Positions 28,736-38,133 are shown, counted from the first letter of the stretch. The stretch: DNA of 64,000 nucleotides from Paenibacillus sp. J45TS6 (GCF_018403285.1 NZ_BOSJ01000016.1:38709-102708); one strand, 5' to 3'. Notes: generated from the sequence alone by a model not told the origin. Numbers and translations are program-made.

Positions 28736-28804
28736 TACCTATGTTTTAATTCAAAAAAAGGCCCTGTTCATTATTGTAGATGAACTTACATCATTCACAT
28801 GTTT

Positions 28805-28858
28805 AAAAAGCTGCGTCTTTCGTTGTTGACATAAGTCAAACACGGGAGGCGCTTTTTT
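28805..28858 (+). terminator. Terminator of the peptide-transporter operon
   Basis: Long imperfect hairpin: AAAAAGCTGCGTC with GGAGGCGCTTTTTT, inner stem GTTGAC/GTCAAA(C), followed by T6. About 70 bases after the binding-protein stop. Confidence 0.8.
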
Positions 28859-29150
28859 GATAAGAAAATAGTACTAGTAATATTTCAATAAAGTAATTAT
28901 TATTGATTGGTGAAAAGATACCCTCCGTCTGCTGAAAAATGTAAATTCCTGCCCAGCATATGATTGTTAACATTCACGTATACATGGTAGTAAGAATCAA
29001 AGCGATAAATATTACAGAATGTGGGATAAAAACACAATCTTGTCACCTTCCTAGTCCTAAGACCAGGTTTCATATAGACTATAGTCAAGATGTAGATTAC
29101 TACCCTAGCATGTTTTATTTAGTTAGCTAGCAAGATAGAATAAGGTAACG
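28859..29150. other. Intergenic region without a supported gene
   Basis: About 290 bases, AT-rich. A minus-strand reading frame of 62 codons (29088-28900) has no ribosome site and no recognisable features. No clear promoter was seen, although the YiiX-like gene must be transcribed from here. Confidence 0.6.
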
Positions 29151-29174
29151 TTGTTTTTGGAGGGGAAAAGAAAC

Positions 29175-29771
29175 ATGTCAGCGAATAGAGTTGTTTATAT
29201 CGTTCTGACTTCGACAGGTACGTATTTATCGAAACTGATACAATTTTATACGAAAGCGTCTCTTAATCATGCATCCATTGCATTTGACCCAGAGCTAAAA
29301 GAGGTATATAGTTTTGGACGTAAAAATGCAGCGAATCCTTTTCTGGCAGGACTTGTCCGGGAAGATTACAGCTCACCATTTTTTCATTCATCTCACTGCG
29401 CTATATACACTTTAACCGTGACCTCTGAGCAGTATAATCAGATGCACCATCTTGTTCGGGACATGATGAAGAGACAGCATACATATAAATATCATCTTCT
29501 TGGCCTGATTGGGGTTATGCTCAACGTTGAACTCCGCAGGGAGAATGCTTATTTTTGCTCCCAATTTGTCTCTACTGTTCTAGGACACGGAGGAGCTCTG
29601 CCGGTACGTAAGCCGGCCCATCTCGTTACACCCGGTGATTTTGAGAAAACAGAAATTCTGAAAGAAGTGTATCGAGGCAGTTTATGGGATTATACATGCG
29701 AGTCCAGTGAACGATCTGTTCGAACGATGACAACATCGATGGATCGAGTAAAGGCGCATATTATTTCATAG
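29175..29771 (+). CDS. YiiX/YebB-like permuted papain-fold protein
   Basis: 198 residues. It resembles the NlpC/P60-related YiiX/YebB (DUF830) group, with a permuted catalytic pair: His32 in SLNHASIAF and Cys128 in AYFCSQFVSTVL. Such proteins are thought to hydrolyse amide or lipid-linked bonds; the substrate is unknown. No signal peptide, so probably cytoplasmic or membrane-associated. The ATG at 29175 is preceded by GGAGGGG at nine bases. First gene of a compact unit with a DedA protein and a P450. Confidence 0.75.
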   Translation: MSANRVVYIVLTSTGTYLSKLIQFYTKASLNHASIAFDPELKEVYSFGRKNAANPFLAGLVREDYSSPFFHSSHCAIYTLTVTSEQYNQMHHLVRDMMKRQHTYKYHLLGLIGVMLNVELRRENAYFCSQFVSTVLGHGGALPVRKPAHLVTPGDFEKTEILKEVYRGSLWDYTCESSERSVRTMTTSMDRVKAHIIS

Positions 29772-29816
29772 CCGTGTTGTATTTTGCAATATGGGCGGAT
29801 AGGATGTCAATTAACG

Positions 29817-30440
29817 ATGGTTTATGATTTTTTACTAGAATTTATTGATCATTTCGGCTACATTGCTTTGTTTTTAGTATTGTGTTTGGGGCTGATCGGT
29901 CTTCCGATTCCTAATGAGGTTGTTCTCATGACGGCAGGTACATTATCTGCTGCAGGAATCCTCTATTACCCTTTCGCTTATCTCGCCGTGAGCCTCGGAA
30001 TCTGTTCAGCCATGACCTTCAGTTATGTGGTAGGTCGTTTTTTTATCAAGACAAGATTATTCCGAAGTATGCAGAAGTCACCCAAAACCGAGCGTTATTT
30101 TACAATCTCGGAAAAATGGTTTGATAAATACGGTGGTTATGCCATTGGTATGAGTCTGTGTTTACCTTTTCTTCGGCATATTACGATGTACGTTGCAGGA
30201 ATGAACAAGATGTCTTATCGAAAATTTGCTCTATACGCCTACCCTTCTGCTTTTTTATGGACACTGGTCTATTTTCTATTAGGTATTGTCGTGAAAGATC
30301 AGATTATGGAAATTGGCACGATGATTGAGCATTATGGAACGATTCTTGTTGTTGCCCTCATTGTATGCTTATTGCTTTATTTACTATACCGATCATCTCG
30401 CAGCAAACAGCATCATAAAACCATTTCTGGGAGGAAATAA
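29817..30440 (+). CDS. DedA/SNARE-associated family membrane protein
   Basis: 207 residues, about five membrane segments. LGLIGLPIPNEVVLMTAG and the conserved region GKFIGRF/R-like YVVGRFFIK, then CLPFLRHITMYVAGMNKMSYRKF, match the DedA family, which includes undecaprenyl-phosphate and phospholipid flippases (UptA in Firmicutes). The frame is open to a TTG at 29784, but MVYDFLLEF at 29817 is the normal N-terminus of the family. Only three bases separate it from the P450 start, so the two are co-transcribed. Confidence 0.88.
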   Translation: MVYDFLLEFIDHFGYIALFLVLCLGLIGLPIPNEVVLMTAGTLSAAGILYYPFAYLAVSLGICSAMTFSYVVGRFFIKTRLFRSMQKSPKTERYFTISEKWFDKYGGYAIGMSLCLPFLRHITMYVAGMNKMSYRKFALYAYPSAFLWTLVYFLLGIVVKDQIMEIGTMIEHYGTILVVALIVCLLLYLLYRSSRSKQHHKTISGRK

Positions 30441-30443
30441 CGC

Positions 30444-31682
30444 TTGAAAAATTCCAGTCAAGATCTCACTGAACAGGAGATTACCGCTTTTTTCAATGCC
30501 TATGACCCATTAATTCATCAAGATCCGTACCCTTTTTACACGAAAATGCTTCAAGATCATCCGGCTTACTATATAAAAGAGCGAAACACTTGGATTATCT
30601 CAAAACATGAACATGTTCAGTTCATTCTAAAAAGTCCTACGTTTATTCGGGAGCGAAGCAGGATTGAAGCAGAACCGGTGGTTATGGATCCTCCTAGGTG
30701 GCGAAATATAAATGAGCTGGTGCAAGACTGGATGTTATTCCGTGATCCTCCGACCCATACCCGGCTTCGGAGTCACGTTGCTTACGCATTTACTCCAAAG
30801 ACACTGGAACAGAGCAAACCTCGAATTCGATCTATTGCTGAAAACTTGGCAGCAGATATGCTGAAAGAAACGAATCCCGAATTTATTCATGATTTTGCTT
30901 TTCCTCTTCCCGTTATGGTCATTGCAGATATGCTGGGTGTTCCGCAAGAAGATCGGAATATTTTTAAAAGATGGTCCAATTCTTTAGCGAGACTCCTTGA
31001 TGTTACCTTCATATCCGAAGAACAGCTTGATGAAGGCGATCTTGCTGCGGCAGAGATTCGAGACTATTTCCGTCAACAGGTAAGAGCGCGCGCGCGAAAT
31101 CCAAAAGAAGATATCATAAGCGAACTCATTCATGTGGAAAATAAAGAACACTTGTTGTCGGAAGAGGAACTCATCAATAACTGTATTTTACTTCTTGTGG
31201 CTGGTCATGAAACAACGGTCAATCTCATCGGTAACGGAATGAAACTCTTTATCGAACACCCTGAATCTTACACGCTTTTGCATGATCAGCAAGAATTAAT
31301 TCCATCTGCGGTAGAAGAAATCCTAAGATATGAAAGTCCTGTCCAGTTTACCAATCGAACAGCTGGTGAAGATATTCTGCTTGGCGATACGCTAATTAGA
31401 CGGGGACAAGAAGTATTCGTATCCCTAAGTGCAGCTAACCGAGATCCTGCCATTTTTAGTGATCCGGATTATTTCGATATTACGCGAAAGAAAAATCGGC
31501 ATCTGTCGTTTGCCACTGGGCCCCATTTCTGTATTGGTGCTCCGCTGGCAAGACTCGAAGCAATCACCGCTTTTCAGGTATTGTTGAAGCAGTACCCTGC
31601 CCTTAGGTTCTCCGGGCCTACGCCAATATGGCGAAATCAAATTTTGTTCCGCGGACTTGAAGCACTTCATGTGAAACTGTAA
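30444..31682 (+). CDS. Cytochrome P450
   Basis: 412 residues, soluble bacterial class I type. The I-helix LLVAGHETTVNLIGN supplies the acid-alcohol pair, EEILRYESP is the ExxR helix and FATGPHFCIGAPLARLEA holds the haem-ligand Cys near 363. It hydroxylates or epoxidises an unknown small molecule and needs separate electron donors, none of which is encoded here. TTG start with GGGAGG; three bases after dedA. Closest in style to Bacillus CYP107/CYP109-like proteins, by memory only. Confidence 0.92.
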   Translation: MKNSSQDLTEQEITAFFNAYDPLIHQDPYPFYTKMLQDHPAYYIKERNTWIISKHEHVQFILKSPTFIRERSRIEAEPVVMDPPRWRNINELVQDWMLFRDPPTHTRLRSHVAYAFTPKTLEQSKPRIRSIAENLAADMLKETNPEFIHDFAFPLPVMVIADMLGVPQEDRNIFKRWSNSLARLLDVTFISEEQLDEGDLAAAEIRDYFRQQVRARARNPKEDIISELIHVENKEHLLSEEELINNCILLLVAGHETTVNLIGNGMKLFIEHPESYTLLHDQQELIPSAVEEILRYESPVQFTNRTAGEDILLGDTLIRRGQEVFVSLSAANRDPAIFSDPDYFDITRKKNRHLSFATGPHFCIGAPLARLEAITAFQVLLKQYPALRFSGPTPIWRNQILFRGLEALHVKL

Positions 31683-31687
31683 TCGTA

Positions 31688-31728
31688 AAAAGCTGAAAGC
31701 CTATTTCATAAAGGCTCTCAGCTTTTTT
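31688..31728 (+). terminator. Terminator after the P450 gene
   Basis: AAAGCTGAAAGCC pairs with GGCTCTCAGCTTTTTT around a 10-base loop, starting five bases after the stop. Confidence 0.92.
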
Positions 31729-31790
31729 GTTATTTGAAAACAACGATTGTTTTAGGCGATGATCAAGATATTCTGTTGATCACAATATAT

Positions 31791-31829
31791 AAAAAAGATA
31801 GGTCCTATTATAAGGATACCTATCTTTTT
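31791..31829 (-). terminator. Terminator of the ehu-ect operon
   Basis: AAAAAGATAGGTCC pairs with GGATACCTATCTTTTT. On the minus strand it follows the ectD stop by nine bases and ends in T6. Confidence 0.92.
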
Positions 31830-31837
31830 AATGAAAT

Positions 31838-32746
31838 CTATTTATTTTCTCGGTTAGCGATATAACTTGGTCTTGCCTGTTGACCAGAATATGGCTGAAC
31901 CAGCTTATTCTCAACACTGTTATATACCATAAATATGTTGCTCCGAGGGAAAGGCGTGATATTACTATTCGAACCATGCATAATGTTGCAATCGAATAAT
32001 ACGATCGAACCCGCCCTACCGACAGGTGTATCAATTCCGCCTTCCTTTACCATACGAGCCAGGTTGTCATGGTCAGGGACTCCATATTCTTGCTTACGCA
32101 AGGAATCTTTGAAATGATTATCTGGCGTCTTACCTACACAAGCCACGAACTCTTTATGTGACCCCGGGACAACCATAAGAGGTCCATTGAAATGAAAGTT
32201 ATCTTCGAGTGCAATAGAACAGCTTAATGCTCTCATTCGAGGCATACCATCCTCCACATGCCAAGTTTCAAAATCCGAATGCCAGTAAAATTCTTTGCCC
32301 GTAAAACCCGGCTTATAATTAATGCGCGATTGATGGATATACGTCTTGCTTCCAAGCAAGTACTCCACGATGCTAAGTAGTTTCGGGTCTTGAGATAGCT
32401 TCTGAAATACGGGCTTAGTCTCATGGATGGCAAAAACAGATCGCACTTCGTTGCCCTCAGGTTCCCGAATAATCTGATCGCTCTCCGATTGCCTAGCTGT
32501 AATCTGCAAATCTCGTGCTTCTTTTTGGTAATGGATTAGTTCTTCCTGATTTAAAAATCCTTCTAGAAACAGATATCCATGATGCTCATAAAAATCGGAT
32601 TGTTCTTTCGTTACGGGTGAACTCGTATTCCATTCAGAGTGAACAACTGGGTCCTGTCTCTTCAAAATTCGAGGCTCGGAATGAATTCTTGAAGGATAGA
32701 CGTCTACCTCTTTTTCTTGCAGTGTGGATATATGATTATTACTCAT
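31838..32746 (-). CDS. ectD: EctD: ectoine 5-hydroxylase
   Basis: 302-residue non-haem Fe(II), 2-oxoglutarate-dependent dioxygenase that converts ectoine to 5-hydroxyectoine. The signature FYWHSDFETWHVEDGMPRMR carries the H-x-D iron ligands, the second His is in CNIMHGSNSN, and RSNIFMVYNS supplies the 2-oxoglutarate Arg. The frame is open to 32818, but MSNNHISTLQ at 32746 has AAGGAGAG seven bases upstream and overlaps the ectC stop by eight bases. Last gene of the operon, followed by a terminator. Confidence 0.95.
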   Translation of the reverse strand: MSNNHISTLQEKEVDVYPSRIHSEPRILKRQDPVVHSEWNTSSPVTKEQSDFYEHHGYLFLEGFLNQEELIHYQKEARDLQITARQSESDQIIREPEGNEVRSVFAIHETKPVFQKLSQDPKLLSIVEYLLGSKTYIHQSRINYKPGFTGKEFYWHSDFETWHVEDGMPRMRALSCSIALEDNFHFNGPLMVVPGSHKEFVACVGKTPDNHFKDSLRKQEYGVPDHDNLARMVKEGGIDTPVGRAGSIVLFDCNIMHGSNSNITPFPRSNIFMVYNSVENKLVQPYSGQQARPSYIANRENK

Positions 32747-33152
32747 CGTTATCTCTCCTTTTCTTCGAAATTTGGGAAAGCAGCGGGTATGTTCCTTCTT
32801 CATCATGAACTTCCGCACCTGTTAGTGGCGGATTAAACACACATATCATTCGCATTTGAGTCCGAGCCCTCAAATAATGCTTCTCATGTCCATCAAGGGC
32901 ATACATCATCCCTGGAGAGATTTGATATGTTTTCCCGCCGATGATTTCAATCTCACCTTCTCCTTCAATACAATACACAGCTTCAACATGGTTTTTGTAC
33001 CAGATCAGTGTTTCAGTTCCCGCTTTAATAAGTGTGTCATTCAAGGAAAAACCCATCTCATCTTTGGTTAGGAGCAATCTTCTCGAGTTCCATGTCGTGG
33101 TATCAATATCATCCTTCGTATGAATAATCTCTTCTAAATGTTTAACAATCAT
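32739..33152 (-). CDS. ectC: EctC: ectoine synthase
   Basis: 137-residue cupin that cyclises N-gamma-acetyl-L-2,4-diaminobutyrate to ectoine. The core WYKNHVEAVYCIEGEGE is the family signature. Metal ligands expected from the Paenibacillus lautus enzyme, E57, Y84 and H92, are all in place. It starts three bases after ectB ends and overlaps ectD by eight bases, so translation is probably coupled. Confidence 0.96.
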   Translation of the reverse strand: MIVKHLEEIIHTKDDIDTTTWNSRRLLLTKDEMGFSLNDTLIKAGTETLIWYKNHVEAVYCIEGEGEIEIIGGKTYQISPGMMYALDGHEKHYLRARTQMRMICVFNPPLTGAEVHDEEGTYPLLSQISKKRRDNDE

Positions 33153-33155
33153 GAT

Positions 33156-34442
33156 TCATCTCTCCTCTACAGATAATTGTTCCAAACTACGCTCCAGTAC
33201 TTTCAATCCTTCTTTTAATGTATCGAGTTCAATGGTCAGTGGTGGCATTAACTTCGCTACTTCACTATGCGGACCTGATGTTTCCATAATCAGCCCATGA
33301 TCGAAAGCGATTTCAGAGAGTCTTCCAGCGAGCTCCTGTCTTTCAAATGCAAAACCTTGTATTAGACCTCTGCCTCGAGTTTCACCACGAAACTCCGGAT
33401 ACTTCACTGGAATATCCTCCAAAACTTTGCGAATAATCTTCGCTCTAATCTCTACATCAAGCTGAAAGTCCTTCGTCTTCCAATAATTAAGTGCTTCCGT
33501 AGCAGCAATGAATCCTAGATTATTACCTCGGAAAGTTCCGTTATGCTCACCTGGTTCCCACACATCGATCTCTGGTTTCAATAATGTAATAGCCATCGGA
33601 AGACCAAAGCCACCAATAGATTTCGATAGACATATAATATCCGGCTCGATACCGGCATCATCGAAGCTGAAGAACGGCCCCGTTCTACCACAGCCCATCT
33701 GAACATCATCAAGAATGAGTAAAATATCTCTTTCCTTACAGAGCTGCTCTAGACCCTTTAACCAATCTCGACTCGCAGAATTCAGGCCCCCCTCTCCTTG
33801 CAGAGCTTCTACAATAACAGCTGCTGGAATAGGAACACCGCTTCCAGGATCATCAAGTAGTTTCTTGATATATGCGAGTGTATCTACGTCATCTCCATAA
33901 TAGCCGTCATAGGGCATAAATACTGAGTGAGTAAGAGCTATACCCGCTCCTTCCCGCTTGAATGAGTTTCCTGTCACAGCGAGCGATCCAAGCGTCATAC
34001 CGTGAAACGCATTTGTAAACGAAAGAATAGTCGAACGTCCTGTAACTTTCCTTGCTATCTTCAGCGCAGCTTCTACAGCATTCGTTCCCGTTGGTCCTGG
34101 GAACATCACCTTATGATTCCAGCCACGCGGCTTCAGGATCACCTCCTGAAATTGAGTTAGAAATGTTTCTTTCGCGTTTGTTGCCATATCAAGACTATGT
34201 GTAATGCCATCCTGCATCATATAGTCAATCAGCTTTTCACGAATCTGCTCATTATTATGGCCGTAGTTCAAAGCACCTGCACCTGCAAAGAAATCAATAT
34301 ATTTATTTCCATTTCGATCCCACAATTGAGCGTTTTTTGCCTTCTCGAATACCGTTTGAAAGTTTCGGCAATAACTTCTCACTTCAGATTCAAGATCGTT
34401 AAACACATTAAGTTCTGGCAATTCTAAAAGTTGATTATTCAT
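33156..34442 (-). CDS. ectB: EctB: L-2,4-diaminobutyrate transaminase
   Basis: 428-residue PLP-dependent class III aminotransferase that makes L-2,4-diaminobutyrate from aspartate semialdehyde and glutamate. [18 protein letters not shown] binds cofactor phosphate, [14 protein letters not shown] has the PLP Asp, and the Schiff-base Lys is in [13 protein letters not shown]. Overlaps ectA by four bases. Confidence 0.96.
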   Translation of the reverse strand: MNNQLLELPELNVFNDLESEVRSYCRNFQTVFEKAKNAQLWDRNGNKYIDFFAGAGALNYGHNNEQIREKLIDYMMQDGITHSLDMATNAKETFLTQFQEVILKPRGWNHKVMFPGPTGTNAVEAALKIARKVTGRSTILSFTNAFHGMTLGSLAVTGNSFKREGAGIALTHSVFMPYDGYYGDDVDTLAYIKKLLDDPGSGVPIPAAVIVEALQGEGGLNSASRDWLKGLEQLCKERDILLILDDVQMGCGRTGPFFSFDDAGIEPDIICLSKSIGGFGLPMAITLLKPEIDVWEPGEHNGTFRGNNLGFIAATEALNYWKTKDFQLDVEIRAKIIRKVLEDIPVKYPEFRGETRGRGLIQGFAFERQELAGRLSEIAFDHGLIMETSGPHSEVAKLMPPLTIELDTLKEGLKVLERSLEQLSVEER

Positions 34443-34972
34443 AATACCCCTCCAATTGTTTCCATTTCATTGATGATTGGTCCGATAACAAACAATGGCT
34501 CATCCTCATGATTCGAACGATCTGGGAACATATCTGCACCATACCCTGCAGTAACGGTACTCGGAATTGATCTCTCCTCAGCAAAGCTCAGGAATAACCG
34601 GTGCGATGCCTTATTCGAAGGTGAGATGGTCGCTTCAATAAAACGCACGCCGTGGCACGCTTTTTGTTTCAAAAGATAGGTCAGCATGTTCTTTGCTATC
34701 CCTTGCCTTTGGTGTGTCCGAGCTACTGCGACCTGCCATACAAACAGCCGATCTTGATTACGTGGTGATCGAAATGCTGAAATAAATCCGATGATGTCTC
34801 CCTCATGTTCCGCAATCATACAGGTATCATTAAAATAATCCCCGAGCAGCATGTAACAGTAGGGTGAGTTTAGATCGAGCGTTTCTGTATCTCGGATGAG
34901 TTCCCATACGCTGGCTCCGTCTTTTGCTACCGGATTACGGTATATGATCTCGGTTTCCGTGTTCACTGCCAT
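34439..34972 (-). CDS. ectA: EctA: L-2,4-diaminobutyrate N-acetyltransferase
   Basis: 177 residues, GNAT fold. It acetylates the gamma-amino group of diaminobutyrate with acetyl-CoA. Signatures: [16 protein letters not shown] (substrate side) and [17 protein letters not shown] (CoA-binding Q/R-x-x-G-x-G/A). I use MAVNT at 34972, which gives the normal family length and has AAGGGGGG about 11 bases upstream. MNQKN at 35014, two bases past the ehuA stop with AGGA, would give 191 residues and is a fair alternative. Confidence 0.94.
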   Translation of the reverse strand: MAVNTETEIIYRNPVAKDGASVWELIRDTETLDLNSPYCYMLLGDYFNDTCMIAEHEGDIIGFISAFRSPRNQDRLFVWQVAVARTHQRQGIAKNMLTYLLKQKACHGVRFIEATISPSNKASHRLFLSFAEERSIPSTVTAGYGADMFPDRSNHEDEPLFVIGPIINEMETIGGVL

Positions 34973-35015
34973 CTTAATGATGTCCCCCCTTCTATAATCA
35001 TTTTTTTGGTTCATG

Positions 35016-35864
35016 TTAATTTCCTGAAGAACGAAAACGCTGCAGAAAGCTCTGTAATCGATCACTTTGTGGGTTATCAAATATCTCTTCCGGTGTTCCT
35101 TGTTCCACGATTTTTCCATCAGCACCGAAAATCACTCGGTCTGCAATTTCTTTGGCAAATTCCATTTCGTGTGTAATCAACATCATCGCCATCTCTCCTT
35201 CTTCAGCGATTTCGCGGATTACCTCTAGCACCTCACCCACGAGCTCAGGATCAAGGGCTGAAGTTACCTCGTCAAACACCATCACTTTAGGTCGCATTAC
35301 AAGAGCCCTTGCAATGGCAACACGTTGTTTCTGTCCACCGGATAACTTGGATGGATACATCTTGAACTTATCTTCCAGACCAACCTTAGTAAGCATCGTA
35401 ACTGCGCGTTCCTCTGCTTCTTCTTTGCTTAAGCCAAGCACTTTACGTGGAGCCTCTGTCACATTGCGCATCACATTCATATGAGGAAATAGATTAAAAT
35501 GCTGGAACACCATACCTACATTGCACCGCATTCGGTGCAGATGCTTTTCGTTTGCGCGAACAATTCCCCCCTTATGCTCCATATGCCACAGAAGTTCTCC
35601 ATCTACTTCAATCGTTCCACTGGTCGGTTCTTCAAGTGTCATCAGCATGCGTCCCATGGTTGTTTTGCCTGATCCGCTTGGACCAATAACAGCGACCTTT
35701 TCTCCCGGCTGCATCTCCAAATCAATACCATTTAGCACTTCTACATTTCCAAATGATTTCGTCACACCTGTGTATTTCACAATAGGAGATGTATCCGGTA
35801 TTACTTGATTCTTCTTTTCTTGTGCAGAAACTTCCGTTTCCTCACGTTCAAATACCGTGTTCAT
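35016..35864 (-). CDS. ehuA: EhuA-type ATPase of ectoine/hydroxyectoine ABC importer
   Basis: 282-residue polar-amino-acid-type ATPase: Walker [39 protein letters not shown] and ITHEMEFAKEIADRV. An N-terminal tail of about 25 residues precedes the domain. Sequence alone places it in the GlnQ/HisP class; the ectoine role comes from the EhuB-like binding protein in the same operon and from ectABCD directly downstream. Confidence 0.88.
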   Translation of the reverse strand: MNTVFEREETEVSAQEKKNQVIPDTSPIVKYTGVTKSFGNVEVLNGIDLEMQPGEKVAVIGPSGSGKTTMGRMLMTLEEPTSGTIEVDGELLWHMEHKGGIVRANEKHLHRMRCNVGMVFQHFNLFPHMNVMRNVTEAPRKVLGLSKEEAEERAVTMLTKVGLEDKFKMYPSKLSGGQKQRVAIARALVMRPKVMVFDEVTSALDPELVGEVLEVIREIAEEGEMAMMLITHEMEFAKEIADRVIFGADGKIVEQGTPEEIFDNPQSDRLQSFLQRFRSSGN

Positions 35865-35876
35865 ATCGATCCCTCC

Positions 35877-36539
35877 TTATCTTCCCCTTTGTAAATTCAT
35901 GCGCTTCTCCAGCTGTTGCACGAGTAATGAAGCGATGTAACTAATAATGAAGAACAATACACCGACTAATGTATACGGCTCAAAAGCTCGGAAGGATAAA
36001 GACACGATATTCTTGGCTGTGAGCATAAGCTCAACCAACGTAATTGCACATAGAATGGGTGTCTCTTTGAACATAACAATTAGATAATTCCCAAGTACGG
36101 GTATGATTGGTGGAATCGCTTGAGGTAGAATAATTTTCTTCCAAGTTTGAGTTTTCGTATAATTCAGTGCTTTTGCCGCTTCCCATTGACCTTTTGGAAC
36201 AGCCTCGATGCCAGAACGATATACCTCTGAGAGGTACGTGCTGTAATGAAGTCCGAGTGCTATGACCCCCGTATAAAAAGCCGGAATGGAAATACCCATA
36301 AGTAACGGCAGACTGTAATAAAGAAAGAACACTTGAACAAGCAGAGGTGTGTTACGTATGAACTCTATAACTCCTTTTGTCACTAACGATAGAGGTTTAA
36401 ATCGACTTCGTGCCATAAATGCGAGAAGTAAACCTACGAATAATGCCAGTACAAAGGCACAGATCGTAATCAACACCGTCATTTTTAATGCCCCAAGTAA
36501 CTGCGGCAAAATATCAAATACATAATCCCAATTCCACAT
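35877..36539 (-). CDS. ehuD: EhuD-type permease of ectoine/hydroxyectoine ABC importer
   Basis: 220 residues, five membrane segments, HisM/GlnP type. VIEFIRNTPLLVQVFFLYYSLP and the EAA loop EAAKALNYTKTQTWKKIILPQA are typical of polar-amino-acid permeases. Assignment as EhuD rather than EhuC follows gene order and is uncertain. Four bases from the other permease. Confidence 0.82.
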   Translation of the reverse strand: MWNWDYVFDILPQLLGALKMTVLITICAFVLALFVGLLLAFMARSRFKPLSLVTKGVIEFIRNTPLLVQVFFLYYSLPLLMGISIPAFYTGVIALGLHYSTYLSEVYRSGIEAVPKGQWEAAKALNYTKTQTWKKIILPQAIPPIIPVLGNYLIVMFKETPILCAITLVELMLTAKNIVSLSFRAFEPYTLVGVLFFIISYIASLLVQQLEKRMNLQRGR

Positions 36540-36542
36540 TTG

Positions 36543-37196
36543 TTATAGCCTCCCCGTTGTCAATTTCCGTTCAAGTAACCGAACAGCAATAGAAACAAGT
36601 GTAGCTATAACAAAATACATCAACAGAAGCAGTACCAAGATCTCCGTTGTAAAGGAGATATAGTTATTACGAAGCACCATCGCCTGATAGGTGAGATCTG
36701 CCATCGTAATGAAATAGACGAGAGAGGTTGACTTAATCAATTCCACCATCTGGTTCCCGAAAGAAGGCAGCATTTGTAGTGAAGCTTGAGGAAGAATGAC
36801 ATGAGATAACCTTTGCCAGGGTTTCATATTTAGTGCTATAGCAGCCTCCGTCTGTCCTTTTGGAACTGCAAGCACTGCGCTTCGGACGATTTCTGATCCG
36901 TATGCTCCGAAGTTAAGTCCTATGGCAAGAATAGCTGCTAACATCTTCGGAAGCTCAATACCGATAAATGGAAGAGCAAAGTATAACCAGAATAATTGAA
37001 CCAGCAGGGAAGTTCCGCGAAAGACCTCAACATAAATCGCTGAAATGGTACGTAGAATCCAAAGTTTCGATAGCCTGAGTAAACCGGCAATAAAGGACAC
37101 GATGATTGCTAATATGGATGAGAAAAAAGCAACCAAGATCGTGATTTCCGCTCCTTTTAATAACGAAGGAAGAAAATCAATCCATGAATTCGGCAT
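36543..37196 (-). CDS. ehuC: EhuC-type permease of ectoine/hydroxyectoine ABC importer
   Basis: 217 residues, five membrane segments. It has VEVFRGTSLLVQLFWLYFALP and the loop TEAAIALNMKPWQRLSHVIL. It begins two bases after ehuB ends. It should form the heterodimeric channel with the downstream permease. Confidence 0.82.
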   Translation of the reverse strand: MPNSWIDFLPSLLKGAEITILVAFFSSILAIIVSFIAGLLRLSKLWILRTISAIYVEVFRGTSLLVQLFWLYFALPFIGIELPKMLAAILAIGLNFGAYGSEIVRSAVLAVPKGQTEAAIALNMKPWQRLSHVILPQASLQMLPSFGNQMVELIKSTSLVYFITMADLTYQAMVLRNNYISFTTEILVLLLLMYFVIATLVSIAVRLLERKLTTGRL

Positions 37197-37197
37197 G

Positions 37198-38061
37198 TTA
37201 TTCTCCGCAAAGCGCAGCAGCTGTCATATCGCCTGGAAGCTCATCCTCTGTGAATCCAAACTTTTGCAATATTTCGAGTAACTCGCCTGAGTCTTTCATT
37301 TTTTGAAGCTCTGCATTATATGCCTCTTGAAATTCAGTGTCTGCTTGACGAAAAGCTGTCGCCCCATATCCGCGAACACTCTCACCATCAACTGTAGGTT
37401 GGGTGAAGTCAGCAACACGCTCAATTTTATTATCATTGGCCGATTCGAGCATTGCCTGAAGTGATGGCCCCGTCATCGTTATAGCCTGCACCCGGTCAGC
37501 TTGAAGTGCGCTAATAGCTGAAGCTTGGTCAGGAACTTGAATAATGCGATCCGAGGGAATACCAGACTTTTCTAAATACTCGATTTCAACGGCACCAGTC
37601 ATGACAGCGACTTTTGCTTCCCCGTTACTCGCGATACCTTCGTAACTTACAAGTTCTAGCGGATTCCCCTGCTTAACTGCAAGTGCTTCTCCAATGCTAT
37701 ACTCTGGGTCCGCGAATAAGACTGCAGAACAGCGATTAGGATTGATAAACATTCCCGCTGTAATAAGATCGAACCTTTTAGCTTGTAAGCCGGCTACTAA
37801 TGAACCAAACTCTGTCAGCTCACCTCTCATCTCCTTCACGCCTAGCCGCTCTAGAATTACACGAGCTATTTCAACGGCTTCTCCTGTTAGTGTTCCATCA
37901 GCCTCTTTGTATGCGTATGGCTTTTCATTTGCAAATCCTACGGTGATATAACCTCTCTCGATCGCCTCGTCCAGCGGACTCCCACTTTTACTACATGCCG
38001 CTAGAGATATTACGAAGATCAAGGACATCACTAGAACTAAAACTTTTCTCAAGCATTCCAC
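37198..38061 (-). CDS. ehuB: EhuB-type ectoine/hydroxyectoine-binding lipoprotein
   Basis: 287 residues, class II amino-acid-type binding protein. Lipobox LAAC with Cys at 23, anchored to the membrane. The opening RGYITVGFANEKPYAYKEADG, the ITAGMFINPNRCSAVLFADP segment and the C-terminus KFGFTEDELPGDMTAAALC follow the EhuB pattern. GTG start with GGAGAAAGG. It heads an eight-gene unit with the ectoine biosynthesis genes, which makes an ectoine/hydroxyectoine ligand very likely. Upstream lie a dyad, a terminator and a c-di-AMP riboswitch. Confidence 0.9.
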   Translation of the reverse strand: MECLRKVLVLVMSLIFVISLAACSKSGSPLDEAIERGYITVGFANEKPYAYKEADGTLTGEAVEIARVILERLGVKEMRGELTEFGSLVAGLQAKRFDLITAGMFINPNRCSAVLFADPEYSIGEALAVKQGNPLELVSYEGIASNGEAKVAVMTGAVEIEYLEKSGIPSDRIIQVPDQASAISALQADRVQAITMTGPSLQAMLESANDNKIERVADFTQPTVDGESVRGYGATAFRQADTEFQEAYNAELQKMKDSGELLEILQKFGFTEDELPGDMTAAALCGE

Positions 38062-38080
38062 AACCTTTCTCCGTTTCTAG

Positions 38081-38133
38081 ATTATAAAAAATGACACAAC
38101 TAATACACCAAGTAAACATACATTTTTACTTGG
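38081..38133 (-). promoter_or_regulatory. Candidate operator and secondary promoter before ehuB
   Basis: A perfect 9-bp inverted repeat, CCAAGTAAA and TTTACTTGG, spans 38108-38133. On the minus strand a TATAAT lies at 38081-38086, 19 bases from a TTGGTG within the right arm. The dyad would cover the -35. CTTG/CAAG half-sites also occur near 38180-38193. The regulator is unknown. Confidence 0.5.

Noticed and set aside
28900-29088. Minus-strand 62-codon frame
   Set aside because: No ribosome site, unusual composition, nothing recognisable.
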